From Rotaria sordida (taxonomy: Eukaryota > Rotifera > Eurotatoria > Philodinida > Philodinidae), in NCBI GenBank assembly GCA_905250125.1, contig CAJNOL010000750.1, positions 41,778 through 105,777 of the forward strand: a stretch of DNA of 64,000 nt, read 5' to 3'. The notes under the pieces are model-generated. The model did not search any database. It was not told where the DNA came from and was given only the letters and a program-made list of their open reading frames with translations. This document shows positions 27,301 through 39,190 of this stretch, piece by piece. Position numbers and translations under genes: made by a program. The number at the start of each line of letters is the position of its first letter. Positions within the stretch are counted from its first letter, which is position 1.

Positions 27301-30300
27301 TTGTCATCGTCGAAATCAAGGGAAAAAGAACTAAAAGCATATTAATCGGTGTATATGATCGATATCATATTGTTAGTTTACTTTTTCTTATTATTATATT
27401 GATAATACTAAAAAACAAAGAAAAATGTGACCTTCCATAATCACTGTTTATAGACATTGTAATAGACACATCAAAAACAATTTGTTCTTTAAGATTTTTG
27501 TTTTTTTATTCATGAGTATTTATTTTTGATTATCGACATTAATCAATAAATAAAAATCTTAATGGTTACTGTCAATAAATCCATTTTAGTTATTATTTGT
27601 TTTGTTTTTATGCATCTCGAATTCCAATGATTAGCTTCATTTACAAAAAAAACTCTGTATGGTATCTAGAAATCTGGAAAACACTTGCTTTCTATTAATT
27701 ATTATTGTTATTTCTTAATTTTAATATCCTTAAATGCAATATTCTCGAGAGATAAATCAAGTGAAAGAGAAAATCTTATCTTCATTATTTTTTTTTTTTT
27801 TTGTATCATAGAATTCAAAATCAATATCAAAACGTTCATCAAATTATTGTATGATGTTAGATAATGATGAAAATCAAGATTCAAAAATATTAAATCAACA
27901 ACCTATTCGAACAAATAAAACAAGTCGACCAAGTATATTTGCTAGTAGTATATTTACTCGAGTAAGAATACATATATATATATATTTATTTGATATAAAT
28001 CTAATTTTTGTTTTGAAAATAAGGATGTAAATGATACAAGTGAACGATCCGAAAATAATCTTGCATTTATTCGTCGTAAATGTGATGAATGGTTAACACA
28101 TGGTTTACCAAAATTAGCTCAATTACATTTTTCAATTGATGAATGCGATTTATTTATTGAAAAAGAATGGCAACCATTTCTAAATGAACAATCTCGAACA
28201 GTAAATTATTAAACATATTAAAAAAAAATATATATATATAGGTGATTCTCGTGTCTCTTGAACCGTTTTTGTTTTTCTTATGAAAACAAAAGTAAACAGT
28301 TGCACTTAAAAGTCTTATTAGCGGATAGAGAATATTTCGAAGTGTAAGAAAAAACTAATTTTACAAATTACGAGTTTTTAGATTAAGAGATCAGAAGATT
28401 TTTACATATTACATTTAGACTTTCAAGCCATGGATGGGATGCTGTAAACTACTAAAACGGCATTTTACTGTGTTTTTCAGGATATGGCCCTTAGGAACAA
28501 CCAAGAGTTTCGATATTTACAGTTTGAATTGTGATACAGAGATGTCCATGGCGGCAGAAGACGTTGCAAAACTCCATAGATTTGCACAGGATTCAGGTGT
28601 CCATAAGTGTAACACTCAGAGACTAGATGAATCTCATGGATTCATACTAACAGTTCTAGTTCAGTGCAGTGGTGACAGGGATTTTCGAAAGGTTTTTTAT
28701 TGAAAACTATCGCGACAGCGGCAGATTCTCCGTCGCGATGGACATCTACGTTGTGTTACTCGATTGAAATTGATGATAAAAACAAAATCAGCTCTCAACT
28801 CTCTGTAGTTTACCCATCCGGTTGGTTCCGAGCCCAAGTTCCAAAAACATTCAATAAACTGAACCCGGCTGCGAAAATTTCGGATCCAACGGGCTCTAGC
28901 TAGAACATAAGGGAAAAAGGATGGGGCAAATTATAGATTACACCTCAATGAATCCCAATATAATGTAAATCACTCAATAACGGAAGCAACTAGTAATTCG
29001 TAGTTTTCAACAATCGATAATGGTTAGATTTGTGAATCTTTTTATGGGAAAAGGTTTGAGTTAGAATGTTTATTAGCTTTACAATGAGGTCAAAAAGGGG
29101 GGGGGGGGGGGGACACTTTTTTAACTTTTTCTGGGACTACTAATAGAATGGAAAAAAAAGTTAGTTTATTTTCTGCCATGTTCTCAAACAGTAATAGATA
29201 GAAACTGAGAAATAAACAAGATCATTTTCACTAGTCAAACGGTACAATAGACACCAGAATCACCTATATATATATATATATATATGTTTAATTAAATATA
29301 ATTTTAACTTATGTGTTTTTTTTTCTTTTAGCTTATGTCTGAAACAATAAAACTTCAACAAGAAGCAATCTATGAAATGCTTTCAACTGAAGTATCTTAT
29401 ATTCGTCAAATTTTAACCATGACTGATATATTTATGACAAGTATAAGTATATTAAAATCATCTCAACGTGATGGAATATTTCATGATATTGATATGGATA
29501 AATTATTTTCTAATATACAAGATGTACTTCATGGAAATTTATTATTTTGGAAAGAAATTTTATTACCAATTAAAATTAAACTTCAACAAAGTGGTTTACC
29601 AATGAATCCATCAGATTTAAAAAATGGTTTTATTAATGTAAAAAAAAAAAAAAGAACAAGATTTTTTGTTTAACTTGGTTATATAAGATTATTATATATT
29701 TTTTTAGTTTGATATTTATTTTCAACCTTATCTTCATTATGTACTTGATCAAAAAATGAGTGCAGAATATTTTAAACAAAAATTTTCTCGTGATGATTTA
29801 TTTCAATATTTAATTACTGTAAGAAAAGATATATTTTTATATAAATTAAACGAATTTAATTTTCTTGTTTTTTAGTGGATCGAAGCTAATTTTACTAATC
29901 GTTTATCATTTGCAGATTTAACTATTAAACCATTACAAAGACTTACAAGATATAAATTATTACTTGAAGCTATACAAAAGAAAACACTTGATATTCAACA
30001 AAAAAATGATCTACAGGAAATGGTAAATAAGAGTAACAAAATTTAAATTAATGATAGATTTTTACTGTCGAATATTTTTTTTTTCGGAGTTATATCAGTA
30101 AAACAGTCAAGTCTTCTTTTTTACTCTTACATAGTAACAAGTTTATTCTGAGATTTTAAGTAATGAATATAGATATGTATCGAGGCCGAGTAGTAGTAGC
30201 TCGAACTCGACTGTGTACCCTAGTCTAAAGCATGTAATTTAATATGTTTTTTCTTGACGACGTTATCTTCAAATGTTCTTATATTTGCATTCAAATGAAG

Positions 30301-33300
30301 GACATTTGTATCATATTACAATTAGTAAATGTCTCGCTAAACAGATGAGAAAAAAAATCTGAAAACTTCAGGATAAGTTCTAGAGCACGAGTTGCATCTA
30401 TGATAAAATTTCCAGTAAGATTGAACTCCAAAAAATTGGTTTTATAGAGACCCTAAAAAATGTAGAAACGAAAATTTTTTCTCGGAATTGTGAATAATGA
30501 TTGATAACGTTTAAAGTCGATTTCGAATATTTTCAGCTGGTTACAAGAGTACTTTCTCGGTTGTAAAGGACTAACTTGTTGAAAAATATTTCATAGAATA
30601 TTATAGAAACTTTACAAGTATTCAAAGCGAGTACTCATATATGTTTTCCGATATCTTAAATTCACTACAGATGCAATATCTTGAATCTAATCTAAATAAA
30701 AGCATAAATTCTTGAGAAAATATTCTAATCTAATGAATTCCTACAATAAGAGTATAATATGAAGGTAAACAGAGTGTTTATCTAAAAATGTTACGTTTTC
30801 TTTTATTTATTTTAAATATATTTATTTAGATTCAAAAAGTAGCTACATTTGTAAATCGTGTCAATTCAAAATTACATAATCAAGAACAAGAAGAACGTAT
30901 TCGTCAGATTAATGATCGTATAGGTCCATATGAAAATGTATTAGCACCACCTGAACTTAGTTTCGTATGTATTATTTATTTTTTTTTTGTCTTTTTTCTT
31001 TGTTAAATCTTAAATTTATTTTATAATATTTTCTTTTTTTTGTTTTTTAAAAAAGATTCTTCAAGAATATAATCGTGATTCAATGTCAAATCGATTAAAT
31101 CTTCTTCAAGATATGCCATTACATGTTCGAGGTTATCGTCGTCAAATAATTCAACAAGGTCCAATGAAAATGAAAGATTCAAAAAATAATCAAGATGTTT
31201 ATTGTTATTTATTTTCTGATATGTTTCTTATAACAAAAGGTAGTAAACGAACTGGTTCAACAAATTCATCAATATCAATAATAAATAATGATGGACAAAC
31301 AAATCGTACAACATCAAATACATTAAATAAAATTCTTAAACCACCTATACGTATTGATCGTATTGATGTACGAGAATATGATCGTCGTGGTGGAAATAGT
31401 AGTAGCAATAATACAAATATAGAACCAAATACTGTAAGTCTAAAACAAAATATTTAAGAGAGAGAGAGAGAGAATACGTCAAACTATTGACTGCTGCTAA
31501 ACTTTGTTGTTTTGAATTTTTGTTTTTGTAGCTCAAATCGAAGATTATATCATGAAACTTATAAATCTAATATTTTGGATTTATAAGTTTCATGATATAA
31601 TCTCCGATTTGAGCTACAAAAAAAAAAAAAAAAAGGAAAATTTAGTGACGGATGATTGTCTATCGGATTCTCTATCTTTTACATAAATATTATTTTTTCA
31701 GGCTTCATTTGTTGCAATAATTTTTTCTGAATATAATTTAATTGAAAGTGCATATTTATTTCAAACAAATTTAAGTAAACAATGGATAGAAAATATTCGT
31801 CGAACAAAAGCAAATTTTCATTTATTAATGGAAGAATCAAAAATTAAATTTCAAAATATACATAATACAATATTATCATCATGTTGTTCAACATCAACAA
31901 ATACAATTCATCAATCACTTCCAAGTCTTTCATTACCATTAATAGAATTACCTAATCTTAAAATAAATAATTCAAATTCTTTAACAAATAATATTCGACA
32001 TTTATCAAAAGTTGAATCAAATGTATTTAAAATTGTTGAACAAACACGTAGAAATTCACGTACAGATCGTAAAAATTTTGGTCGATATTTTACAGCTGAT
32101 GGTACAAGTACACATGGAACAACACCATTATCACCATCACCAATTAAACAAATGTTATCATCATCAACAACAATTATTAAACGTATGTCATGGAATAATG
32201 ATCAAATAATAGAAAAAAATGATTCATCATTAATAACAAATTCATTTCGAAGTGTACATAGTTCAAGTGGTGTAAGTTCAACAGGATCATTTTTATTTAG
32301 TACAGATGAAGATTCATCTATAACAACAACATCATCAATACCTTCAATTGTACCATCAATAAAAAATGATGAATATGATGAAAAAAGTTTAGCATCAACT
32401 GTTATTGAAATAGATGATCAATTAATACCATCATCTTTAATAATTCAACAACAAAATTTAATATCAGAAGATTTAATTAAAAATAATCTTGAAAATAAAA
32501 ATAATGAACAATTAATTACTCAAATATCACCATCAAGTACAAGTACACTTATATCAAATAATCAAACAATATTTGGTAGGATAAATCTATTTAAAAAAGA
32601 AAAATTTGATTTTTAAGCATATTTTAAGTTCGTTGTTCAAATCCTAATGATTTTATAAAAGAATAAAAACTTATTTTTCTTAAAGTTCAGGTTAATATCT
32701 AAGAGTAATATTCAAACTAAACCTAATATATTTTTGAAATAATTGAAGTCTAAAATTTCAAGTAGGTTTAACTGCCAATATGAGCGCTTTTATTCAGTGT
32801 GGGTAGGGAGCGGCATCCCTCTCCGAAGATCAGGTTGACTCTTCCAAAGTTAAGAGTCTAGAAACAAAAAATTATTATTCTCATTTCTACATGTATGAGA
32901 AGATTAGACTATTTATTTATTACTAATTCTTTTAAACTGAAAATCAGACAATTTGATACCTATGTATACTAAATTTCATAATCGATCCATATATTATATA
33001 AATTTATCTTTTTAGAACCTCAACCATCTATCATTACTGATATATCTTCACCAGAATCTTCACTTCGTCGAATTCCTTATCCAAGTGTAAGAAAACGAAA
33101 TCAAACTCATTATCGTTCAATTCTTCATCAACAACCATATCGTCAAAATAAAATTTCAAATGATAATGATATAGAATCATCAAAATCTACTGATGATAAT
33201 AATATAACAAATCGAATAATTCATTCACCTATTGATGATTCATTATTATTTAGTAGTGGAAATGAAAGTGATTATGATAATAATGATCAATGTATGACTG

Positions 33301-33645
33301 TTAAAATACCGGTGAATGATCATAAATTAATACGTATAGATGATAAAACTCATATAGAAAATCTTAATATTAACAACAATCAACAGTCAGATACAACTAC
33401 AATAACATCAAAAGATACATCTTATAGAGCTAATAGAATAATATCAATTAATCCTGTAGCAACATTAGATGATAGTGAACCAATAAGTTTTCAACCATAT
33501 CGTCAAGATTCAATAACAGCTCGACGATTACTTGATATTCGAAGTCATTTATTATTAAATACAACACTTGATGCAACGTAAGTCTTTTCATAATGATATG
33601 ATTATTTCTAGTATCCTTTTTTTTTTTCTCTTTAGGGAAGTATAG
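21387..33645 (+). CDS. PLEKHG5: PLEKHG5/Syx-type RhoGEF, 18 coding exons, ending in a PDZ ligand
   Basis: RhoA guanine-nucleotide exchange factor. Exons: 21387-22550, 24168-24213, 24288-24372, 25092-25164, 25236-25394, 25728-25819, 25908-26047, 27070-27158, 27812-27961, 28024-28200, 29332-29637, 29708-29818, 29876-30022, 30830-30964, 31056-31433, 31702-32575, 33016-33577, 33636-33645; all in phase, 1565 aa. The N-terminus is Ser/Asn/Gln-rich with two Cys clusters (CLAC, CCSVCK). A ubiquitin-like RBD lies at about 510-586 (exons 6-7). The DH domain covers about 726-913 (EMLSTEVSYIRQIL, FSNIQDV, ADLTIKPLQRLTRYKLLLEA), and the PH domain about 965-1130 (MKMKDSKNNQDVYCYLFSDM). The C-terminal block RLLDIRSHLLLNTTLDATEV closely matches the end of vertebrate PLEKHG5. 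The last three codons come from a 10-nt coding exon. Confidence 0.92.
26598..26970 (+). CDS. PLEKHG5: Alternative first exon of PLEKHG5 (short isoform)
   Basis: Open exon starting at ATG 26598, with an in-frame stop TAG at 26568-26570, so it cannot be internal. It encodes about 124 Ser/Thr-rich residues (MTHEDTSQARRSSLYRQLSD) and ends at a GT donor (GTCTCT, weak) leaving one base. That is the same phase left by exon 7 at 26047, so both can splice to the shared exon at 27070. The resulting protein, about 1103 aa, lacks the RBD-like domain but keeps DH-PH and the PDZ ligand, close in length to vertebrate PLEKHG5. A (CT)n tract and a possible acceptor lie just upstream near 26470-26507. Confidence 0.6.
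28241..29264. mobile_element. 1,024-bp non-autonomous DNA transposon, TA target, in PLEKHG5 intron 10
   Basis: Both ends carry a terminal inverted repeat of about 28 bp. The left starts GGTGATTCTCGTGTCTCTTG; the right, read inward, starts GGTGATTCTGGTGTCTATTG. Only about three mismatches occur. It sits in a (TA)n tract, so a TA duplication is likely but cannot be resolved. Internal open frames at 28434-28703 and 28730-28903 match no transposase I recognise. A run of 16 G lies at 29097-29112. Base composition is less AT-rich than the flanks. TA targets suggest the Tc1/mariner group, but the terminal sequence is not a typical one. Confidence 0.75.
31523..31622. repeat. Near-perfect 45-bp hairpin in PLEKHG5 intron 15
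   Basis: Arm 31523-31567 and arm 31578-31622 are reverse complements with a single mismatch and a 10-nt loop. The stem starts with TTTTTGTAGCTCAAATCG and is followed by a poly-A run. The core can be read as TA-GCTCAAATC...GATTTGAGC-TA, that is, a tiny TA-flanked foldback. Its transcript would fold into a pre-miRNA-sized stem-loop. Confidence 0.85.
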
Positions 33646-34794
33646 CAATTGAATGATTTATCATTAGTTTTTTTTTTCTCTTTGCCTCTCTCTCTCTCAC
33701 TCTCTACATATATTTTTTTTCTTCGTTTGTGTTCATTGTAAAAAAATTTTTTTTTTTGCTTGTGTGTGACAAACAAATAAAACAGAACAGATTCTTTTGT
33801 ATTAGAATTTTTTGTAACATATAAAATTCAAATCAACAAAATTAATCTCAATGTCAAAGTACTATATTTATAAGTTAGAATCTCATTTTTCTTTATAAAT
33901 CGTCAGATGTCAAACATTGATTTCTTAATGAGGTTAATTTACATTTAATATAAAGTAGGTCACAAATGAATATATGCTTAAATACTAATAACTAATCAAT
34001 AAAGATAATTGAATTTTAGTTTTCATGTCATGAAAAGATAACATTGTTTACTGATCTATTAATTGATGAAGACATAGAGAAACGGAAATTAAATTTGCTG
34101 ATTTCATTCATTATTTCTCCTCCAAAAAAAAAAAAAATGGAACTTGAGGGGGTTTATATGGATATAGATATTTACTGATAAATGTTTTTTTTTTTTGGAT
34201 TACTTTTCTAAAAAAAATTTGATTTTTGTCATATATTTGATTCTACTTTCTAAACATTTATGTTATTAAAAATAATAACGATAGTCAGATGTTATTAAAT
34301 TGTTTGAATTTTCTCTTAATGAAGATTGATGAATTTGTTTTTTGAAATATTTATATCTTTTTTTTTTTTTCATTATCAACAAATGAATTATTGATTCTGA
34401 AAAATAACAAAGAAAAGATTATTTGAAATCTATTAAATTCATCAATTGATTTATTTCTGGTTTTTTGCTTAAACAGAAACACAATAAATAAATTTCTAGT
34501 TGAATAAGCTTATGATTTTTTTTTCATGTAATATTATCTACTTCAATAATTGTCTATACATCTAGTTAATATATATATATATATATATTCATAAAATATT
34601 CTTTTTTTCACAGTTATAATAAATATAATGTAATTGTGTTTTTCTTCTCTTCTAAATACTCTTGAGAAAATAACTCTTTTTTTTTTCCCTCATCATATAG
34701 CAAAATGAATAATTCTTTGTTTACTATAAAGAGTCATGTATATACAATGATGTTAATTTCATTCATAAAAAGTAACTCGTTGAAGTCTTAATCA
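33646..34794. other. intergenic, PLEKHG5 to Ly6-like gene
   Basis: About 1.15 kb of AT-rich DNA with poly-T tracts and a (TA)n run near 34570-34588. Possible acceptors lie at 34611-34612 and 34699-34700. No supported gene. Confidence 0.55.
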
Positions 34795-35248
34795 ATGATT
34801 GTAATAAAACGAGTTTTTATCCTTTGTTTCCTTGTACTATGCTACATAGTATTTCAAAGTAAGTATTAATTTAAAGATGCTTTATATTCAAGATTTTTGT
34901 TTGAAAATGAATTTATTAAGGTAATGCACTTCAATGTAAAATTTGTGAACAAAGTGATCCATCTTGTTTATTTTCACGAGATATTGACATACAACTTTGT
35001 GAAAATGAGGATGATGTTTGTTATTCATGGCTTTATCGCCGTGGTAAAAGAATTTTTATTATTTTTTTAAGATTTTTTTTTTTTTATTGTTAGGAATCGA
35101 AGTTGGAGTACGACGTGATTGTATATCGATTAGTTCTCCTCAATATAGTTTAATCAAGGAAATAATTGGTACTAAAGACAACGCTTGTCTTAAACGTATG
35201 GGTGGACTTGATTGTTTTACAATTTGTTCGACGGATTTATGCAATTAA
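34795..35248 (+). CDS. Small secreted Ly6/uPAR-like three-finger protein, 3 exons
   Basis: Exons 34795-34858, 34921-35043, 35094-35248; in phase, 113 aa. The N-terminus is a hydrophobic signal peptide (VFILCFLVLCYIVFQ). The mature part starts with LQCKICEQ and ends CSTDLCN, the signature of the LU domain, where the first Cys-x-x-Cys and the final Cys-Asn bracket the three-finger fold. Ten cysteines are visible in the mature part (CKIC, C of PSC, LC, VC, DC, AC, DC, IC, LC). No clear GPI-anchor hydrophobic tail follows LCN, so it is probably secreted. Its poly(A) signals (AATAAA 35326-35331 and 35345-35350) lie just before GCAT. The ligand is unknown. Confidence 0.78.
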
Positions 35249-35325
35249 ACACAGATAGTTATATGAATAGATATATATATATATATATATACATTCTGTA
35301 CTACATTATTTTTCCTGTCCTATTG

Positions 35326-35417
35326 AATAAATACACTATCGATGAAATAAACATTTCGTCTTTTTTTTTCTTCATTTGTTAGGCAATCAGTTTGAAAAGT
35401 AAAAGAAAAGAAGAAGA
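35326..35417 (+). promoter_or_regulatory. Ly6-like poly(A) signals next to the GCAT splice acceptor
   Basis: AATAAA at 35326-35331 and 35345-35350, then a pyrimidine tract and acceptor TTAG (AG 35381-35382), then the GCAT ATG at 35418. The intergenic distance is 169 nt. Same arrangement as LEMD3-INTS8. Confidence 0.5.
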
Positions 35418-37184
35418 ATGGTGTCCACATGTTTATTGTTGCTATCACTACGATATACACCTATACGTCATACTTCAACTTTAGCTAAAGTTATAAAAAA
35501 TCGTTTAAATCTTGAGCTTGATTCTATTCGACAAGCAGGTACTTGGAAATCTGAACGAATTATATCAACAAGTCAAAGTTCACATATTAAAATAGAAAAT
35601 TCTAAAAATGATCTTTTAAATTTTTGTGCTAATAATTATTTGGGTTTAGCAAATAATTCTGAAATTATTCATGCAGCAAAAAAAGCACTTGATGATTATG
35701 GTGCTGGTCTTAGTTCAGTACGATTTATTTGTGGTACACAAACAATACATAAACAACGTAAGTGTATAATTCATTAGTTTATTTAAAAAAATAAATAAAT
35801 ATATATATATATATTTAGTTGAACAACGTATTGCAAAATTTCATCAACGAGAAGATGCTATACTTTATATATCTTGTTTTGATGCTAATGCTGGTATATT
35901 TGAAACATTACTCAAAGAACAAGATTATATTATTAGTGTAAGTTATTGAAAGATTCTTATAATCTATATTCAAAAAAAAAAAAAACAAACAAAAAAGTTG
36001 TTATATGAATTTTAATCTTTTGGAAGAATAAAAGATAAATTTTTAAATTCTCGAAATCAATCTTATATAAAACATGATAATGATTTTGAAAAAAAAAATC
36101 TATCTATCTATCTATTTTATTTAGGATGAATTAAATCATGCATCAATTATTGATGGTATTCGTTTATGTAAAGCTAAACGTTTACGTTATAAACATAAAG
36201 ATATGTCAGATCTTGAATTAAAATTAAAAGAAAGTTACAATGAAAATCATGATAATATTATTCGTTTAATTGCTACTGATGGTGTTTTTTCAATGGATGG
36301 AACAATAGCTCCATTATCAGATATAAAATATTTAGCAGATAAATATAATGGATTAATTTTTGTTGATGAATGTCATGCAACTGGGTAAAAACATCATATT
36401 TTATTTTATTTTATTGATATTAACTTTGATTTTTTTTTGAAGATTTTTTGGACGAACAGGTCGAGGAACAGAAGAATATTTTAATATGATTGGAACAATT
36501 GATATTATTAATTCAACATTAGGTAAAGCATTAGGTGGAGCTGCTGGTGGATATACAACAGGTTCAAAAGTTCTTATTGATTTATTACGACAACGTTCAA
36601 GACCATATCTTTTTTCTAATACACTTCCTCCGTTTGTTAAATTTCGAAATTTTATATTTTAAAATGTTTTTTTTTTAATATTTTTTATTTTAGTCCAATT
36701 GTAGCTAGTGCTATAAAAGCAATTGATTTAATTGAAAATAATCCAAATTTACCAGAACGTGTACATGAAAATGCAAAATATTTTCGAAATGAAATGCAAA
36801 AACTTGGTTTTAAAGTATTGATTTAATTTATTTTCTAGTTCTTTTTTTTGTTTGTTTTTGTTTTCTTTTAATTAAATTTAGATCTTAGGTGATAATCATC
36901 CAATATGTCCAGTTATGTTAGGTGATGCTCGATTAGCAAGTCAATTTGCTGATGAAATGTTAAAACGAGGAATTTATGTTATTGGTTTTAGTTATCCAGT
37001 TGTATGTTTTAGAATAAAATCTTTGTTTTAATTGTACTATGAAAATTTATTATTTTTTATATAGGTACCAAAAGATCGTGCACGTATTCGTGTACAAGTA
37101 TCAGCAGCTCATTCAAAAGATGATCTTCAACGATGTATTGACGCTTTTGCTGAAGTTGGACGACAATTTAAAGTGATTAAATGA
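35418..37184 (+). CDS. GCAT: Glycine C-acetyltransferase (2-amino-3-ketobutyrate CoA ligase), 7 exons
   Basis: PLP enzyme of the mitochondrial threonine dehydrogenase pathway: converts 2-amino-3-oxobutyrate plus CoA to glycine and acetyl-CoA. Exons 35418-35757, 35819-35937, 36125-36384, 36443-36631, 36694-36814, 36882-37001, 37065-37184; 422 aa (human 419). The N-terminus ([20 protein letters not shown]) fits a mitochondrial presequence. Motifs in order: [56 protein letters not shown] and [13 protein letters not shown]. The Lys of LGKALGG, about residue 268, forms the PLP Schiff base. The C-terminus is [15 protein letters not shown]. The related alpha-oxoamine synthases ALAS and SPT fit less well. 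Confidence 0.94.
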
Positions 37185-38189
37185 CAATTTTTTGAAGATA
37201 ATATTCAAGCATAAAAAACACTTAATGTAATGACGTTCTTGTTTTTTCTGTGAATTAGGCTTAAAAATAAAACATTATTAAAATCAAAACTAATGAATAT
37301 AAGAAAATTTCGAATATTTTTCATGATAGAACACTTGGCAAACGAATTACAAATTTTGTATTGGACATATTTTTCCAGAAGAGATCTAAGAGGAGTAGAG
37401 GAAAAGCCAATGTTATAAAAACTAAGAGTAAATTTAACTTCTAATATACCATTGAAGAGAGTATTCTTTACGCTACAAAAATCATTACTAAACATGTTTT
37501 TTCATTTTACTTCTAGTATAAAAGATTTAATGGAAAAATTTTTTAGAGATGTTTAGTTGTTGACTTTTTCTTGTTAGATTCATTCTAGAAAAATATTTCT
37601 AGTAGAAAATTTGTAGTTTAGATGTTACTCATTCTAACAAAAACAAAAAAATTCGTTAGTTTAGAAGTTGGTAATATGATGTAATAGATTTTGCATCGTT
37701 TATTATTTATATTTTTTTGATCGCACATTACTGAATTCTCGAAGGAACTTCATTGTAGCAAATCGCTTTGGTTTTTGGTTCAAAAACATATATGAAACTA
37801 CAGTGTCCGTGTTTTTTCTGTCAAGTACTGCATACTGACATACTCTTTGAAATTAAAAAAAAAACATAATTAAAGTTATAGAATGAGAACCTAGAGAGAA
37901 TTTGGGCTTGTCAAATGAGGTTTTTTGACTTTTGTTTATTGTATATCTCCTGAAAACGTTATGATATATGGCTGAAAATTTAATGAAATTTGAATGTACT
38001 TAATTCTTGAGGAGTGGAGATTAATTAGTAAAATTAGGTTCTTTATTCTGTCAGTGACATTGATTTTAATTAACAAAGACTTTAATTATGATAATCGTAG
38101 ATCTCTATGTTGTTCTTGATAAAGAATATTTAGATAAGTTCTGATTAGAATTAAATCATCAAATCTTGAGAGTGTGGATACAAACCAGA

Positions 38190-39190
38190 TAGGCATCAAT
38201 TGCAATTTGAAATAATTTTATTGAAATTATCTGGCTTGGTATTTGAATGCGATTAGCTAAAGTTGAGAAATATTAAAACCAATCAGTGATGATTTATTTA
38301 TGTGTGTACAAGCATGAAAATTTTAAAATGAGATACTTGAGAATCCATTGAAATAATCATCAGGTACCCTTGAGTGAGAATCCAAGCGAATTGTGAATAT
38401 GAATTTTTTGAAAATTCAAAATTCAGAAGGTTGAATCGAAGATGATTTAATAATAATATTTGACAAATTTTTTCAAAAAATTCATCGTATATTTTAACTG
38501 TCAAGAAATAAAATCGGCCTACTCTCATAAGAACAAGATACAAAATGATGAATGGTTTTCGATTGAGACTATTAGATAGAGCATGGAGAGTAGGGTTCGG
38601 TGATTCCAGATAAATCAGAACCAGAATCATTAAATCATCAGATAGATACAAAAAAAATTTTTAAATCGATATCAATAAATCTTCATTTTTTCATTCTTGA
38701 GGTTAAAGATTTCAGTATATATGTATCTATTTAAAATTTTCGTATCTAGCTGATGAGTTAATGGTTCCAGTTCCATGTGACATATTGGGAACTGCGATTC
38801 CAATTCCGGATAATTTTTGGAATTGCTGAATTCTAATAGCAAGTAAAAGTAACAATTCAAATTAGATTGAATGTGTGGACCTTTGTTGCTGAGATATCGA
38901 ACTTTTAGTCTATTTTTCCCCGCAAACTCCTAATATAGCAGTAAAATTATACTTTTATATTCGATGTGAAAATTTTTCCACATGGAAATCTTCGTTAGAC
39001 GACTAGCTGGAATAAAAAAGCATTCAGAATTATTTTTTGATCACTATACCACCAAAATATCAATTACTTATAATATATATCTCGGATGTACAGTAACAGA
39101 AAAATTCTGAATGTTTTTTTTTTTTATTCAAGCTACTCTAATGAAGGTCTATATTTCAGCAAAGTTTCAGGTCGAAAAACGAAAATATGA
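38190..39190. repeat. Dispersed repeat, copy A
   Basis: Shares blocks with 59800-61175 in the same orientation. GATTAGCTAAAGTTGAGAAA at 38250 matches GAATTAGCTAAAATTGAGAA near 59820. A longer block at 38868-39185 (TATCGAACTTTTAGTC, AAAAAGCATTCAGAAT, GGATGTACAGTAAC, TTCAGGTCG) matches 60826-61172. A segment near 37940-37990 matches 60030-60120 in reverse orientation. Roughly 75-85% similar by eye. Family unknown. Confidence 0.65.

Noticed and set aside
28434..28903. Two adjacent open frames inside the TA-flanked element as possible transposase
   Set aside because: Short, the second lacks an ATG start, and neither shows a DDE-type or DNA-binding pattern I recognise.
38298..38651. 117-codon minus-strand frame
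   Set aside because: Lies in the dispersed repeat, has no recognisable features, and the matching repeat copy does not keep the frame.
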